64,000 nt of DNA from Neisseria subflava (GCF_005221305.1 NZ_CP039887.1:310001-374000); one strand, 5' to 3'. Counted from the first letter of the stretch, positions 15,792 to 25,166 are shown. Notes: generated from the letters alone by a model not told the origin. Made by a program: numbers and translations.

Positions 15792-18377
15792 ATGTTAGAA
15801 GCCTATCGTAAAGCCGCCGCCGAGCGCGCCGCCCTTGGTATTCCCCCCCTTCCTCTGACTGCTCAGCAGACTGCTGATTTGGTTGAGCTGCTGAAAAATC
15901 CACCTGCCGGTGAAGGTGAATTCTTGGTTGAGCTGTTGGCTCACCGCGTACCACCCGGTGTGGACGATGCCGCCAAAGTTAAAGCCTCATTTTTGGCTGC
16001 CGTTGCCGAAGGCAGCGCATCCAGTCCGCTGATTTCCCCTGAGTATGCTACCGAGCTGTTGGGTACCATGCTTGGCGGTTACAACATTCATGCACTCATC
16101 GAACTCTTGGATAACGACAAACTTGCGCCTATCGCTGCAAATGGTCTGAAACACACTCTGTTGATGTTTGACTCTTTCCACGATGTTCAAGAAAAAGCCG
16201 AAAAAGGCAACAAATACGCGCAAGAAGTATTGCAATCTTGGGCAGATGCCGAATGGTTCACTTCTCGCGCCAAAGTTCCAGAAAAAATCACTGTTACCGT
16301 CTTCAAAGTCGACGGTGAAACCAATACAGACGATCTCTCTCCTGCACCTGACGCATGGAGCCGTCCTGATATACCTCTGCACGCGCTGGCGATGTTGAAA
16401 AACCCGCGCGACGGCATCAATCCTGACAAACCGGGCGAAGTCGGTCCGATTAAATTGTTGGAAGAACTCAAAGCCAAAGGCCATCCGGTTGCTTACGTTG
16501 GCGATGTGGTCGGTACCGGTTCTTCACGCAAATCTGCTACCAACTCCGTCATTTGGCATACCGGCGAAGACATCCCGTTCGTACCGAACAAACGCTTCGG
16601 CGGCGTATGCTTGGGCGGCAAAATTGCGCCGATTTTCTTCAATACTCAAGAAGATTCCGGTGCATTGCCGATTGAAGTCGATGTTTCCGCGCTGAAAATG
16701 GGCGATGTCGTCGATATTCTGCCTTATGAAGGCAAAATTGTGAAAAATGGCGAAACCGTTGCCGAGTTCAGCCTGAAATCCCAAGTATTGCTGGATGAAG
16801 TGCAAGCCGGCGGCCGTATCAACCTGATTATCGGTCGCGGCCTGACCGCCAAAGCGCGTGAAGCCCTGAAACTGCCTGCTTCCACAGAATTCCGCCTACC
16901 TCAAGCGCCTGCCGAAAGCAAAGCCGGTTTCACCTTGGCCCAAAAAATGGTTGGCCGTGCCTGCGGTTTGCCGGAAGGCAAAGGCGTGCGTCCGGGTACT
17001 TACTGCGAACCACGCATGACTACTGTCGGCTCGCAAGATACTACCGGCCCGATGACTCGCGATGAATTGAAAGACCTGGCTTGCTTGGGTTTCTCAGCAG
17101 ATATGGTAATGCAGTCTTTCTGTCACACCGCGGCTTATCCAAAACCTGTCGATGTGAGAACCCATAAAGAATTGCCTGCCTTCATCTCTACCCGTGGCGG
17201 CGTATCTCTGCGTCCGGGCGACGGCGTGATTCACTCATGGCTCAACCGTCTGTTGTTGCCTGATACAGTCGGTACCGGCGGCGACAGCCACACCCGTTTC
17301 CCTATCGGTATTTCTTTCCCTGCCGGCTCCGGCTTGGTTGCTTTTGCAGCAGCTACCGGCGTAATGCCGCTCGATATGCCTGAGTCTGTATTGGTGCGCT
17401 TCAGCGGTAAACTGCAACCGGGCGTAACCCTGCGTGACTTGGTGAACGCCATTCCGCTTTACGCAATTAAACAAGGTTTGCTCACCGTTGCCAAAGCCGG
17501 TAAGAAAAACATCTTCTCCGGCCGCATCCTCGAAATCGAAGGTCTGCCTGATTTGAAAGTGGAACAAGCCTTTGAATTGACTGACGCGTCTGCCGAACGT
17601 TCTGCTGCAGGCTGTACCGTGAAGCTCAACAAAGAGCCGATTATCGAGTACATGAAATCCAATATTGTGTTGATGAAAAATATGATTGCCGACGGCTATC
17701 AAGATTCGCGCACTTTGGAACGCCGTATCAAAGCCATGGAAGCATGGTTGGCAAATCCTGAATTGCTCGAAGCGGATAAAGATGCCGAATACGCAGCCGT
17801 GATTGAAATCAACATGGACGACATCAAAGAGCCGATTATCGCCTGTCCGAACGACCCGGACGACGTATGCTTCATGTCCGAACGCTCCGGCACCAAAATC
17901 GACGAAGTGTTCATCGGTTCGTGCATGACCAACATCGGCCACTTCCGCGCCGCTTCCAAACTCTTGGAAGGTAAAGCGGACATCCCCGTCCGCCTGTGGG
18001 TAGCACCGCCGACCAAAATGGACGCGAAAGAGTTGTCCGACGAAGGCCACTACGGCGTACTCGGCCGCGCCGGCGCGCGCATGGAAATGCCGGGTTGTTC
18101 ACTGTGTATGGGTAATCAAGCACAAGTACACGAGGGCGCGACTGTAATGTCCACTTCTACCCGTAACTTCCCGAACCGTTTGGGTAAAAACACCTTTGTT
18201 TACCTTGGTTCGGCTGAGTTGGCGGCAATCTGCTCCAAACTGGGTAAAATCCCGACTGTTGAAGAATACCAAGCCAATATCGGTATCATCAATGAGCAGG
18301 GCGACCAAATCTACCGCTACATGAATTTCAACGAAATCGACAGCTACAACGAAGTAGCCGAGAAAGTGAATGTTTAA
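15792..18377 (+). CDS. acnB: Aconitate hydratase B
   Basis: An 861-residue bifunctional aconitase/2-methylisocitrate dehydratase of the TCA cycle. The N-terminal HEAT-like domain (MLEAYRKAAAERAALGIPPLPL) and the early swivel domain (TNTDDLSPAPDAWSRPDIPLHA) are typical of AcnB. The [4Fe-4S] ligands are seen in GSCMTNIGHFRAA (near 712) and PGCSLCMGNQA (near 770), and the substrate region GTGGDSHTRFPIG lies near 496. The ATG at 15792 has AAAGGAAC upstream; an upstream in-frame ATG at 15750 adds only a basic, non-conserved tail and overlaps the leader palindrome. Three hairpins follow the gene. Confidence 0.97.
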   Translation: MLEAYRKAAAERAALGIPPLPLTAQQTADLVELLKNPPAGEGEFLVELLAHRVPPGVDDAAKVKASFLAAVAEGSASSPLISPEYATELLGTMLGGYNIHALIELLDNDKLAPIAANGLKHTLLMFDSFHDVQEKAEKGNKYAQEVLQSWADAEWFTSRAKVPEKITVTVFKVDGETNTDDLSPAPDAWSRPDIPLHALAMLKNPRDGINPDKPGEVGPIKLLEELKAKGHPVAYVGDVVGTGSSRKSATNSVIWHTGEDIPFVPNKRFGGVCLGGKIAPIFFNTQEDSGALPIEVDVSALKMGDVVDILPYEGKIVKNGETVAEFSLKSQVLLDEVQAGGRINLIIGRGLTAKAREALKLPASTEFRLPQAPAESKAGFTLAQKMVGRACGLPEGKGVRPGTYCEPRMTTVGSQDTTGPMTRDELKDLACLGFSADMVMQSFCHTAAYPKPVDVRTHKELPAFISTRGGVSLRPGDGVIHSWLNRLLLPDTVGTGGDSHTRFPIGISFPAGSGLVAFAAATGVMPLDMPESVLVRFSGKLQPGVTLRDLVNAIPLYAIKQGLLTVAKAGKKNIFSGRILEIEGLPDLKVEQAFELTDASAERSAAGCTVKLNKEPIIEYMKSNIVLMKNMIADGYQDSRTLERRIKAMEAWLANPELLEADKDAEYAAVIEINMDDIKEPIIACPNDPDDVCFMSERSGTKIDEVFIGSCMTNIGHFRAASKLLEGKADIPVRLWVAPPTKMDAKELSDEGHYGVLGRAGARMEMPGCSLCMGNQAQVHEGATVMSTSTRNFPNRLGKNTFVYLGSAELAAICSKLGKIPTVEEYQANIGIINEQGDQIYRYMNFNEIDSYNEVAEKVNV

Positions 18378-18396
18378 TATAGCAAGGTAAACCGAT

Positions 18397-18432
18397 TTTC
18401 AGACGGCCTTAAATAATAAAGGCCGTCTGAAA
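18397..18432 (+). terminator. Uptake-sequence hairpin after acnB
   Basis: TTTCAGACGGCCTT and AAGGCCGTCTGAAA form a 14-bp stem with an A-rich loop. No long T-run follows. Confidence 0.6.
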
Positions 18433-18441
18433 CGGAAAAAT

Positions 18442-18467
18442 AAAGGGCGTGTTCATCACGTCCTTTT
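18442..18467 (+). terminator. Rho-independent terminator after acnB
   Basis: AAAGGGCGTG pairs with CACGTCCTTT (one G-U) around TTCAT and is followed by TTTATTTTTAG. It is a non-uptake terminator between two uptake-type hairpins. Confidence 0.65.
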
Positions 18468-18483
18468 TATTTTTAGTTTAATA

Positions 18484-18519
18484 AAAGGCCGTCTGAAATA
18501 TAAGTTTCAGACGGCCTTT
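18484..18519 (-). terminator. Uptake-sequence terminator, downstream side of rhlE
   Basis: AAAGGCCGTCTGAAA and its complement around ATATAAG. It lies 42 bases past the helicase stop on the minus strand and can end that transcript. Confidence 0.7.
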
Positions 18520-18560
18520 GCGTAGGATAAATAATCGGAAAACCGATTAATCAGCGTTGT

Positions 18561-19952
18561 TTACTTTACGCCAAAACCAGGTTGGAGCAGGGCGCAAGGC
18601 TGACGCTCGTGACGGCTGCGGCGTGTTCTGCCGGCAATTTTGCCGCAGACAATACCCGGATCGTTTTTCTCTTCTGCTTTTTTCGAGTTTTTGTCTGATT
18701 TATTCGCGTATTCGTTGCGTTTGTTTCTATCATCGCGACGAGAGCGGCTGTCGTTGTGCTGAACCGGTTGCGCTTCGGCTTCATCTTGATTGTCGTTGCC
18801 CCACCAATGCGGCTCGAAGCCTTCGATGCGTTCCACATTCAAATCGCTGCCGATTAGCTCTTTAATGGATTCAAACATTTTCTGTTCGGTTTTATCCATT
18901 AAGGAAATGGCAACGCCGTCGGCACCGGCCCGGCCGGTACGTCCGATGCGGTGGACGTAGTCTTCAGGTTGGGTTGGCAGCTCGTAGTTGATGACGAAAG
19001 GCAACTCGGCAATATCCAGGCCGCGTGCGGCAACGTCAGTGGCAACCAAAACGCGTAATGAACCTTCTTTAAAGGCGTTGAGGGTTTCCAGTCGGCTTTG
19101 TTGGGATTTGTCGCCGTGGATGGATTGCGCGGCAATGTTGCGACGGACGAGGTCGCGGGTAACTTGATCGACGCTTTGTTTGGTTTTGCAGAATACAATG
19201 ACTTGATTCATATGCAAATCAACAATCAGACGTTCGAGCAGGTTGCGTTTTTTGAGTGTATCAACGGCAATGATGTGTTGCTCGACATTGGCGTTGGTGG
19301 TGTTTTGCGCAGCCACTTCAACCATTTCAGGCGTGTGCATAAAATCTTGCGCAAGCTTACGGATAGGCGGTGAGAAAGTGGCGGAGAAAAGCAGGGTTTG
19401 TCGCTGTTTGGGCAACATCTGCATGATTTTGCGGATATCGTCGATGAAACCCATATCAAGCATACGGTCGGCTTCGTCGAGTACGACGATTTCGACTTTG
19501 TTTAAATTGATGTTTTTTTGCTTGACGTGGTCGAGCAGTCGGCCAACTGTGGCAACAACGATTTCACAACCGGCGCGCAAGTCGGCAGTTTGTTTGTCCA
19601 TATTGACACCGCCGAAGAGGACGGTGTGGCGCAAAGGAAGATTTTTAATGTATGCCTGCACGTTTTGATCGATTTGATCGGCCAGTTCGCGGGTTGGGGT
19701 CAATACCAACATGCGGACAGGATGCATGGCAGGGGAGGTGCTGGATGTGGCGTAGCGTTTCAGGCGTTCGAGGCTGGGCAGCATAAAGGCGGCGGTTTTA
19801 CCTGTGCCGGTTTGTGCTGCGGCCAAAAGGTCGTGTCCTGCCAAGGCTTTAGGGATCGCTGCGGCTTGGATAGGTGTCGGGTTTTCATAACCCTGATCAG
19901 TCAGGGCAGAGACTAATTCGCTGCCTAAACCGAGTGAAGAGAAAGGATTCAT
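18561..19952 (-). CDS. rhlE: DEAD-box RNA helicase (RhlE-type)
   Basis: A 463-residue ATP-dependent RNA helicase. Motifs in order: Q-motif GYENPTPIQAAAI (near 20), Walker A AQTGTGKTAAF (near 47), Ia PTRELADQI, motif II VLDEADRMLDMGF (near 160), motif III SATFS, motif V ATDVAARGLDI (near 312) and motif VI HRIGRTGRAG (near 340). A basic, low-complexity tail (RSRRDDRNKRNEYANKSDKN) follows the core, as usual for RhlE. I chose the ATG at 19952 (MNPFSSLGLG), which begins the Q-motif region; the ORF extends 41 codons upstream through an uptake-sequence hairpin, which is unlikely to be coding. It probably works in ribosome assembly or RNA decay. Confidence 0.88.
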   Translation of the reverse strand: MNPFSSLGLGSELVSALTDQGYENPTPIQAAAIPKALAGHDLLAAAQTGTGKTAAFMLPSLERLKRYATSSTSPAMHPVRMLVLTPTRELADQIDQNVQAYIKNLPLRHTVLFGGVNMDKQTADLRAGCEIVVATVGRLLDHVKQKNINLNKVEIVVLDEADRMLDMGFIDDIRKIMQMLPKQRQTLLFSATFSPPIRKLAQDFMHTPEMVEVAAQNTTNANVEQHIIAVDTLKKRNLLERLIVDLHMNQVIVFCKTKQSVDQVTRDLVRRNIAAQSIHGDKSQQSRLETLNAFKEGSLRVLVATDVAARGLDIAELPFVINYELPTQPEDYVHRIGRTGRAGADGVAISLMDKTEQKMFESIKELIGSDLNVERIEGFEPHWWGNDNQDEAEAQPVQHNDSRSRRDDRNKRNEYANKSDKNSKKAEEKNDPGIVCGKIAGRTRRSRHERQPCALLQPGFGVK

Positions 19953-20383
19953 GATGGTGGCTTTCTGTTCAGACGGCCTTTTGAATGATAGGCCGTCTGA
20001 AAAATCTGATTCTGAAATGGACAAACCGCAGTATGATCTTGATTCTGCGGTTTGAAAAAATGGAGAGCGGAACAATCCGTCAAGTAGTCCATTATGCCAT
20101 AAAAAGAGGGACTCCCCAAATGATGGTTGCGGCTAGGAACAGCCATGTTTTGATATTTTTACAGTGAAAAAACAGAAAAATTTACTGGCCTGCAAGATCT
20201 TGAGTTTATTGGGAATTAAGCATTTGTCTTAACGTCAATAGAATTAATTTATCAAAAACTTACAAGCTGAAATGAAACTAAATTGTACTCACGTACTCAA
20301 TATTGAGGTGCAGGGCTTGTTTTGTAGCCCGTATCTCCCGTTTAACGGTAAACCATAAAATCAAAATTTAGGAATATACAATT
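19953..20383. other. 430-bp gene-free stretch between rhlE and the small lipoprotein gene
   Basis: It holds the rhlE leader with an uptake-sequence hairpin (19968-20001) and an AT-rich run with the lipoprotein promoter. I see no convincing ORF, tRNA or known small RNA. An sRNA cannot be excluded. Confidence 0.5.
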
Positions 20384-20716
20384 ATGAAAACTTTATTAAT
20401 CGCTCTTGCAACCGGTAGTCTGATGTTGGCAGCTTGTTCTTCTTCCAAACCTGAAGAAGCGGCAGCACCACGCATCACTGTTGAAGAAGCAATGACTCAA
20501 TGTCAACAAGCATCTGGTGAAAATGCTGATCGCGCTGTATTTGATGCCTGCATGAAAGGCAAAGGCTATCAACGTACGGCTGAATCAGCTGCCTCCGAGC
20601 CTGCTGCATCTGAGCCTGTAGCTGCTCCTGAAACTGCTGCTCCTGAAGCTGCGGCTTCTGAACCTGCCGCCAAAGCTGCTCCAGCTAAAAAAGCTGTTAA
20701 AAAAGTAAAAAAATAA
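20384..20716 (+). CDS. Small Ala/Pro/Glu-rich lipoprotein
   Basis: A 110-residue protein with a lipoprotein signal (ATGSLMLAAC, lipid-modified cysteine at 18). After a short region with two cysteines (TQCQQ, FDACMKG) comes a low-complexity tail made of ASEPA/APE repeats, ending in lysine-rich KKAVKKVKK. The tail could stretch across the periplasm and bind peptidoglycan or nucleic acid, but that is inference. I do not recognise a family. It has AGGAATATACAATT upstream of the ATG and its own uptake-sequence terminator, so it is a single-gene unit. Confidence 0.75.
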   Translation: MKTLLIALATGSLMLAACSSSKPEEAAAPRITVEEAMTQCQQASGENADRAVFDACMKGKGYQRTAESAASEPAASEPVAAPETAAPEAAASEPAAKAAPAKKAVKKVKK

Positions 20717-20783
20717 GCTTCATAAAATTCAAGGAAGTCACTCTCATCAATACTCCGGATGAAAGCAGACTTAGAGCAACTTG

Positions 20784-20826
20784 AAAACAAAGGCCGTCTG
20801 AATATATTTCAGACGGCCTTTGTTTT
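20784..20826 (+). terminator. Uptake-sequence terminator after the lipoprotein gene
   Basis: A long perfect inverted repeat (AAAACAAAGGCCGTCTGAA arm) with a T-run after it. Confidence 0.85.
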
Positions 20827-20879
20827 TTCAAGTATAAGACCATTATTAAAAGATATGCTTTGGGTTTTATTAAAAAATA

Positions 20880-20911
20880 AAAAAGACGTGTAACGGGTAC
20901 ATGTCTTTTTT
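20880..20911 (-). terminator. Rho-independent terminator after clpX
   Basis: On the minus strand, AAAAGACATGTA pairs with TACACGTCTTTT (one G-U) and runs into a long T-rich tract. It lies 14 bases past the clpX stop and carries no uptake sequence. Confidence 0.7.
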
Positions 20912-20924
20912 CGGAGAATGATCC

Positions 20925-22190
20925 TTATTGCTTATATTCGCTGCCGTCTGCACGGAAAAGTTTTGGCTGTTCGCCTTTTTCCACGACCTCTTTATTGATG
21001 ACGACTTTTGCTACGCCTTTCAAATCCGGTAGGGCGTACATGGTGTCCAAGAGGCAACGTTCGACGATAGAGCGCAGGCCGCGCGCACCGGTTTTACGTT
21101 CCATCGCCAGTTTGGCGATGCTGCGCAAGGCGTCTTCTTCAAACTCAAGACCGACATCTTCCATTGCAAACAAGGTTTGATATTGTTTGACCAAGGCATT
21201 TTTCGGTTCGGTCAAAATGTTGACCAAAGCATCTTCGTCCAATTCTGCCAATGTGGCAATCACGGGCAGACGGCCGATAAGCTCGGGAATCAAACCGAAT
21301 TTAATTAAGTCTTCAGGCTCGACTGTTTCAAACAGGGCTGAAATATCGGCGTTTTCATCTTTGCTGTGTACCGCCGCACCAAAGCCGATACCGCCTTTTT
21401 CGGTGCGTTGGCGGATGACTTTTTCCAAGCCGGCAAATGCGCCGCCGCAGATAAAGAGGATGTTGGTGGTATCAACGTTGATGAATTCTTGGTTCGGATG
21501 TTTGCGGCCGCCTTGCGGAGGAACGCTCGCTACCGTGCCTTCGATCAGTTTCAGCAAGGCTTGTTGCACGCCTTCGCCAGATACGTCGCGCGTGATCGAT
21601 GGATTATCGCTTTTGCGTGAAATTTTATCGATTTCATCGATATAAACGATGCCGCGCTGGGCTTTTTCAACGTCAAAATCACATTTGCCCAAAAGTTTGG
21701 TGATGATTTGTTCGACATCTTCACCTACATAACCGGCTTCGGTCAAAGTTGTGGCATCTGCCATGACAAAAGGTACATCCAGTTTGTGCGCCAAAGATTG
21801 CGCCAACAGGGTTTTACCTGAGCCGGTAGGGCCGATGAGCAGGATATTGGATTTGGACAATTCAACCTTGCCCTCTGCTTTTGGGTGGCGCAGGCGTTTG
21901 TAGTGGTTGTAAACCGATACTGCCAACGCTTTTTTTGCGTGTTCCTGACCGATAACGTGGTCGTTGAGGTTGGCAACGATTTCGGCCGGGGTAGGCAGTT
22001 TTTTCTCAGCGTTTTCTTCTTTCGCTTTGGCAAGCTCGTTTTCAATCTCGCCGGACTCGTTGTCTTGCAGCATTATGCCGCAAGTTTCTACACATTCGTT
22101 GCAGATGAAGGCGTGTTCGCCTTTGATCAGATTTTTAACGTCGTTTTCGGACTTCCCGCAGAATGAACAGGTGCGTTTTTCTTCAGACAT
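20925..22190 (-). CDS. clpX: ClpX, ATP-dependent Clp protease ATP-binding subunit
   Basis: A 421-residue AAA+ unfoldase that feeds substrates to ClpP. The N-terminal zinc-binding domain (CSFCGKSENDVKNL, CNECVETC) is followed by Walker A LIGPTGSGKTLLA (near 118), the pore loop GYVGEDVE (near 150), Walker B GIVYIDEIDKI (near 180), sensor 1 ILFICGGAFAG and the IGF loop KGGIGFGA. The start at 22190 (MSEEKRTCSFCGKSE) is the usual ClpX N-terminus; the ORF continues 44 codons upstream without conservation. clpP is not adjacent. Confidence 0.97.
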   Translation of the reverse strand: MSEEKRTCSFCGKSENDVKNLIKGEHAFICNECVETCGIMLQDNESGEIENELAKAKEENAEKKLPTPAEIVANLNDHVIGQEHAKKALAVSVYNHYKRLRHPKAEGKVELSKSNILLIGPTGSGKTLLAQSLAHKLDVPFVMADATTLTEAGYVGEDVEQIITKLLGKCDFDVEKAQRGIVYIDEIDKISRKSDNPSITRDVSGEGVQQALLKLIEGTVASVPPQGGRKHPNQEFINVDTTNILFICGGAFAGLEKVIRQRTEKGGIGFGAAVHSKDENADISALFETVEPEDLIKFGLIPELIGRLPVIATLAELDEDALVNILTEPKNALVKQYQTLFAMEDVGLEFEEDALRSIAKLAMERKTGARGLRSIVERCLLDTMYALPDLKGVAKVVINKEVVEKGEQPKLFRADGSEYKQ

Positions 22191-22479
22191 AATAATTTCT
22201 TCGTATGGTTGTATGGAGGCTGTGTTGTAAAGGGGGAACAGATATTTCGGGCGTATTGCCGGATTGAGGGAATGCCTCTGACAAAGGAGCCTAAGTATAA
22301 TGACTATCTTGTGTTTTTTCAAATCAGAGCAGGCATTGCGCCGTATCGTCTAAGAAACAGATGCGGGCGTTGGATTTGAATATCTCGCAAACAAACGCAA
22401 AGTTTTCTCAACTCGCTTTACAATTAGCGAAAAATTTAACAGAATGTTGAATTAAATGTATTTTTTTGAATTGGCAGAT

Positions 22480-23412
22480 ATGAAATTCTATAAAACTTTA
22501 GGAATGGTATGGACAGGTGTGGCATTGGCCTTTGCTTCTGCACCTGCCGTTGCCGATGATATGGATGTATTGGGACAATTTTTGGAGCAAAATTTCCCAG
22601 TGCAAAATGACCCGATGGAAGCTTTTGCGTTGAGTCATGCCGGCCAAGTCGAAGCTCAAGCCGCTTTGGCAGGTCCTTTGCTGTCTTCGCAATCTGCTTT
22701 GATTTTCAATAATAAAACCGGTGAAGTGCTGTATCAGAAAAACCCTGATCGTGTCATGCCGATTGCCTCTATTTCCAAATTGATGAGCGCGATGGTGGTG
22801 TTGGATGCGCATCTGGATATGAACGAGCCTATCACGATTACCGAGGCTGAAATCGACCGTTTGAAAGGTACAGGCAGCCGTTTGAGCATTGGCACGACAC
22901 TGACACGCGGCGAACTGTTGCACCTGAGCCTGATGAGCAGTGAAAACCGTGCTACCCATGCGTTGGGCCGTACCTATCCGGGCGGTATGAGCGCGTTTGT
23001 TGCGGCAATGAATGCCAAAGCACAAAGCCTGGGCATGACCAACAGCCGTTTCTATGAGCCTACCGGTTTGAATTTCCAAAACGTTTCAACTGCACGCGAT
23101 TTGAACCGCATGGTTGCGGCAGCCAGCAAATATCCGCTGATCCGCAAAAATTCTACTTCAAATTATGGCTCGGTTTGGACGGCAAATGGTCGTCAAAACT
23201 ACAAAAACTCCAATGCCTTGGTGCGTGAAGGTAGCTGGAATATTGAATTGCAGAAAACCGGCTATATCCGCGAGGCAGGACGTTCTATGGTGGTTAAGGC
23301 CAATGTACAGAATCAGCCGATTACCATCGTATTGCTCAACTCTCCGTCTTCCACAACACGCGTGAACGATGCGCGTAAGATTGAGTCTTGGATGTTGCAG
23401 CGCAGCTCTTAA
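22480..23412 (+). CDS. pbpG: D-alanyl-D-alanine endopeptidase / low-molecular-weight PBP (PbpG-type)
   Basis: A 310-residue periplasmic serine peptidase of the S11 family. A signal peptide (MKFYKTLGMVWTGVALAF, cleavage near PAVADD) precedes the penicillin-binding fold. The active-site tetrad SISK lies in IASISKLMSAM (near 113), the SxN motif is SSENRATHAL (near 152) and KTGYI (near 266) is the third box. Such enzymes cut cross-links in peptidoglycan. The ATG at 22480 gives a clean signal peptide; an in-frame ATG at 22456 would add eight residues. An uptake-sequence terminator follows, then an M48 protease gene. Confidence 0.88.
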   Translation: MKFYKTLGMVWTGVALAFASAPAVADDMDVLGQFLEQNFPVQNDPMEAFALSHAGQVEAQAALAGPLLSSQSALIFNNKTGEVLYQKNPDRVMPIASISKLMSAMVVLDAHLDMNEPITITEAEIDRLKGTGSRLSIGTTLTRGELLHLSLMSSENRATHALGRTYPGGMSAFVAAMNAKAQSLGMTNSRFYEPTGLNFQNVSTARDLNRMVAAASKYPLIRKNSTSNYGSVWTANGRQNYKNSNALVREGSWNIELQKTGYIREAGRSMVVKANVQNQPITIVLLNSPSSTTRVNDARKIESWMLQRSS

Positions 23413-23423
23413 ATATTGCGCTT

Positions 23424-23455
23424 AAAGGCCGTCTGAAACCGTTCAGACGGCCTTT
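23424..23455 (+). terminator. Uptake-sequence terminator after pbpG
   Basis: AAAGGCCGTCTGAA and its complement around a four-base loop, then TTTTGTG. Confidence 0.8.
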
Positions 23456-23520
23456 TGTGTAAAGTGTATTAAATTTGGGTACAATGTCGTTACATTAATT
23501 TTAAAATACAGAGAGAAAAC

Positions 23521-24294
23521 ATGTTGAAAAAATGGAATAAAAAATATTGGGCCGGCATGGGAGTGATTTTGGCGTTGACCGGCTGTACTTCTGTAGCAGA
23601 TATGGTTGGCTACGATACCGCGACTTTAAATGAAGATGCGGCTAAAAGTTACACACAAGTCATTCAAAAAGCGCGTGGTCAAAAAGCTTTGGATGTTTCA
23701 TCTCCAACTGCTCAACGCGTTCAACGTGTGTTTGCACGTCTGCGTCCTCATGCTGAGCGCGCCAACAAAACCGGCGTGCCCTTCAACTGGCAGATGAACG
23801 TTATCCGCAGTGATGAAATGAACGCATGGGCAATGCCGGGCGGTAAAATGGCCGTGTACACCGGCATAGTAGAAAAATTGAAGCTGACTGATGATGAAAT
23901 TGCCGCCGTTGTCGGCCATGAAATGACCCATGCTTTGTTGGAACACAGTAAAAAAGCTTTGGGCGGACAAGTATTGACCGGCTTGGGCGGTTCGATTTTG
24001 GCCAGCTCAACCGGTGTGGATGGTGATTTGGTCGGCTTGGGTGCAGATTTGTTGGCAACCAAACCGTTCTCACGTTATCAGGAAAGCGAAGCGGATGCCG
24101 GCGGTGTGCGTTTGATGGCTGAAGCAGGCTACAACCCTGAGGCAGCGGTAAGCGTGTGGGAAAAAATGAACAAAGTACAGGGCGGCAGCTCATTGGCTAT
24201 TTTGTCGACTCACCCGACCAATCAGGCGCGTATCAATGCAATCCGCAAAATGTTGCCTGAAGTGATGCCGATTTATCAGAAAAACAAACGTTAA
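23521..24294 (+). CDS. M48-family zinc metalloprotease lipoprotein (LoiP-like)
   Basis: A 257-residue lipoprotein: ILALTGC gives the lipobox with the cysteine at 22. The zinc motif HEMTH (VVGHEMTHALLEH, near 138) and the third ligand in the ESEAD segment (near 189) define an M48 peptidase. The SRYQESEADAGGVRLMAEAGYNP and STHPTNQARINAI blocks are typical of the periplasmic LoiP/BepA-like group, which acts in outer-membrane protein quality control. GAGAGAAAAC precedes the ATG. It is followed by a non-uptake terminator and convergent with the DMP19-like gene. Confidence 0.88.
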   Translation: MLKKWNKKYWAGMGVILALTGCTSVADMVGYDTATLNEDAAKSYTQVIQKARGQKALDVSSPTAQRVQRVFARLRPHAERANKTGVPFNWQMNVIRSDEMNAWAMPGGKMAVYTGIVEKLKLTDDEIAAVVGHEMTHALLEHSKKALGGQVLTGLGGSILASSTGVDGDLVGLGADLLATKPFSRYQESEADAGGVRLMAEAGYNPEAAVSVWEKMNKVQGGSSLAILSTHPTNQARINAIRKMLPEVMPIYQKNKR

Positions 24295-24311
24295 TTTGAC
24301 GTATTGATGAT

Positions 24312-24346
24312 TTTGCCGGTTTGAACAGATGATTCAAACCGGCAAA
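24312..24346. terminator. Perfect hairpin terminator between M48 gene and DMP19-like gene
   Basis: TTTGCCGGTTTGAA and its exact complement around CAGATGA, followed by GTTTTAT. It serves two convergent genes and has no uptake sequence. Confidence 0.8.
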
Positions 24347-24357
24347 GTTTTATGGTT

Positions 24358-24852
24358 TCAGCCTGACAGTTTGGCAAATTTATCCCAATTTGCCTGAACG
24401 TACGCTGCTGCGGTTTCCAAGTCTTCGTCGGCAACGTCATAATAATCGCTGTCAAGCTCTTCAAAATCGGGAAAAGCTTTGCGGATTTCATCGTAATCCC
24501 TTTGCTCGTCTGCCATTTTTTCAATGGCTTCGCCGTGTTTTTCGTATAAGGCTTTGGCTTTGTCTAAGATTTTCGGTATCGGCTTGATGCGCCAGCGGCG
24601 CAGGCTGTCGGCAACCGGATTGCCGAAGATGTATTCTCCGTATCCTGAAGCGATAAGCTGTACGAAGCCGCCTTCTTGAACTTGGCTGTCAAGATAGCAA
24701 AGGGCGGTTAATGTATGCTGTTCATCGTTGAGGCCGGACATTTCATCGTCGCCTGCCTGTTCGGTGTGGTCCAAATAGGCTGCGCTGAGTGTATAAAGAA
24801 ATGAAGCGGAATCGGAAGTATCGAAATCTTGAAGGCGGAGCAGGGTCGTCAT
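24358..24852 (-). CDS. dmp19: DMP19-family DNA-mimic protein
   Basis: A 164-residue, strongly acidic protein (many Asp/Glu, e.g. FEELDSDYYDVADEDLETAAA). The sequence pattern (LNDEQHTLTALCYLDSQVQEGGFVQLIASGYGEYIF) matches the neisserial DMP19 protein, whose acidic surface imitates DNA and blocks a transcription factor (NHTF) in N. meningitidis. I chose the start MTTLLRLQDF at 24852; two upstream methionines are possible. The nearby genes (mutY, alcohol dehydrogenase) fit my recollection of a similar meningococcal region. Function here is inferred from family membership. Confidence 0.82.
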   Translation of the reverse strand: MTTLLRLQDFDTSDSASFLYTLSAAYLDHTEQAGDDEMSGLNDEQHTLTALCYLDSQVQEGGFVQLIASGYGEYIFGNPVADSLRRWRIKPIPKILDKAKALYEKHGEAIEKMADEQRDYDEIRKAFPDFEELDSDYYDVADEDLETAAAYVQANWDKFAKLSG

Positions 24853-24965
24853 AATCATCAAAGGCCGTCTGAAAAAAGTGATTATATAATGTTTTCAGTC
24901 TGAACCTAGCGGCCGTTTTGCTTTACAATATCGGAAGATAAGAAAACATAGTGAGGAACCAAACC

Positions 24966-25163
24966 ATGAGTACACAGTCTGAAAAAAACGTTGTAGTCAT
25001 CAAGCCGCAGGATTTGCCGCTGCATTGCTCCGGCCCTAATCATGAAACATGGAACGGCCATCCGCGTGTGTTCTTGCCGATTCAGTCCAACAGTGAGATT
25101 GAATGTCCGTATTGCGGCACTTATTACCGTCTTGATGGCGAGATTCCGCATCACCATTACTAA
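24966..25163 (+). CDS. Small zinc-finger (zf-CHCC / NDUFS6-like) protein
   Basis: A 65-residue protein with one zinc site: LPLHCSGP..ETWNGHPRVFLPI followed by ECPYCGTYYRL and a histidine-rich tail GEIPHHHY. This is the pattern of small proteobacterial zinc-finger proteins related to the NDUFS6 C-terminus. GAGGA lies before the ATG at 24966. An upstream in-frame GTG at 24951 contains that ribosome site and is unlikely to be used. The lipoprotein gene starts three bases after its stop, so the two form an operon. The exact role is unknown. Confidence 0.8.
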   Translation: MSTQSEKNVVVIKPQDLPLHCSGPNHETWNGHPRVFLPIQSNSEIECPYCGTYYRLDGEIPHHHY

Positions 25164-25166
25164 TCT

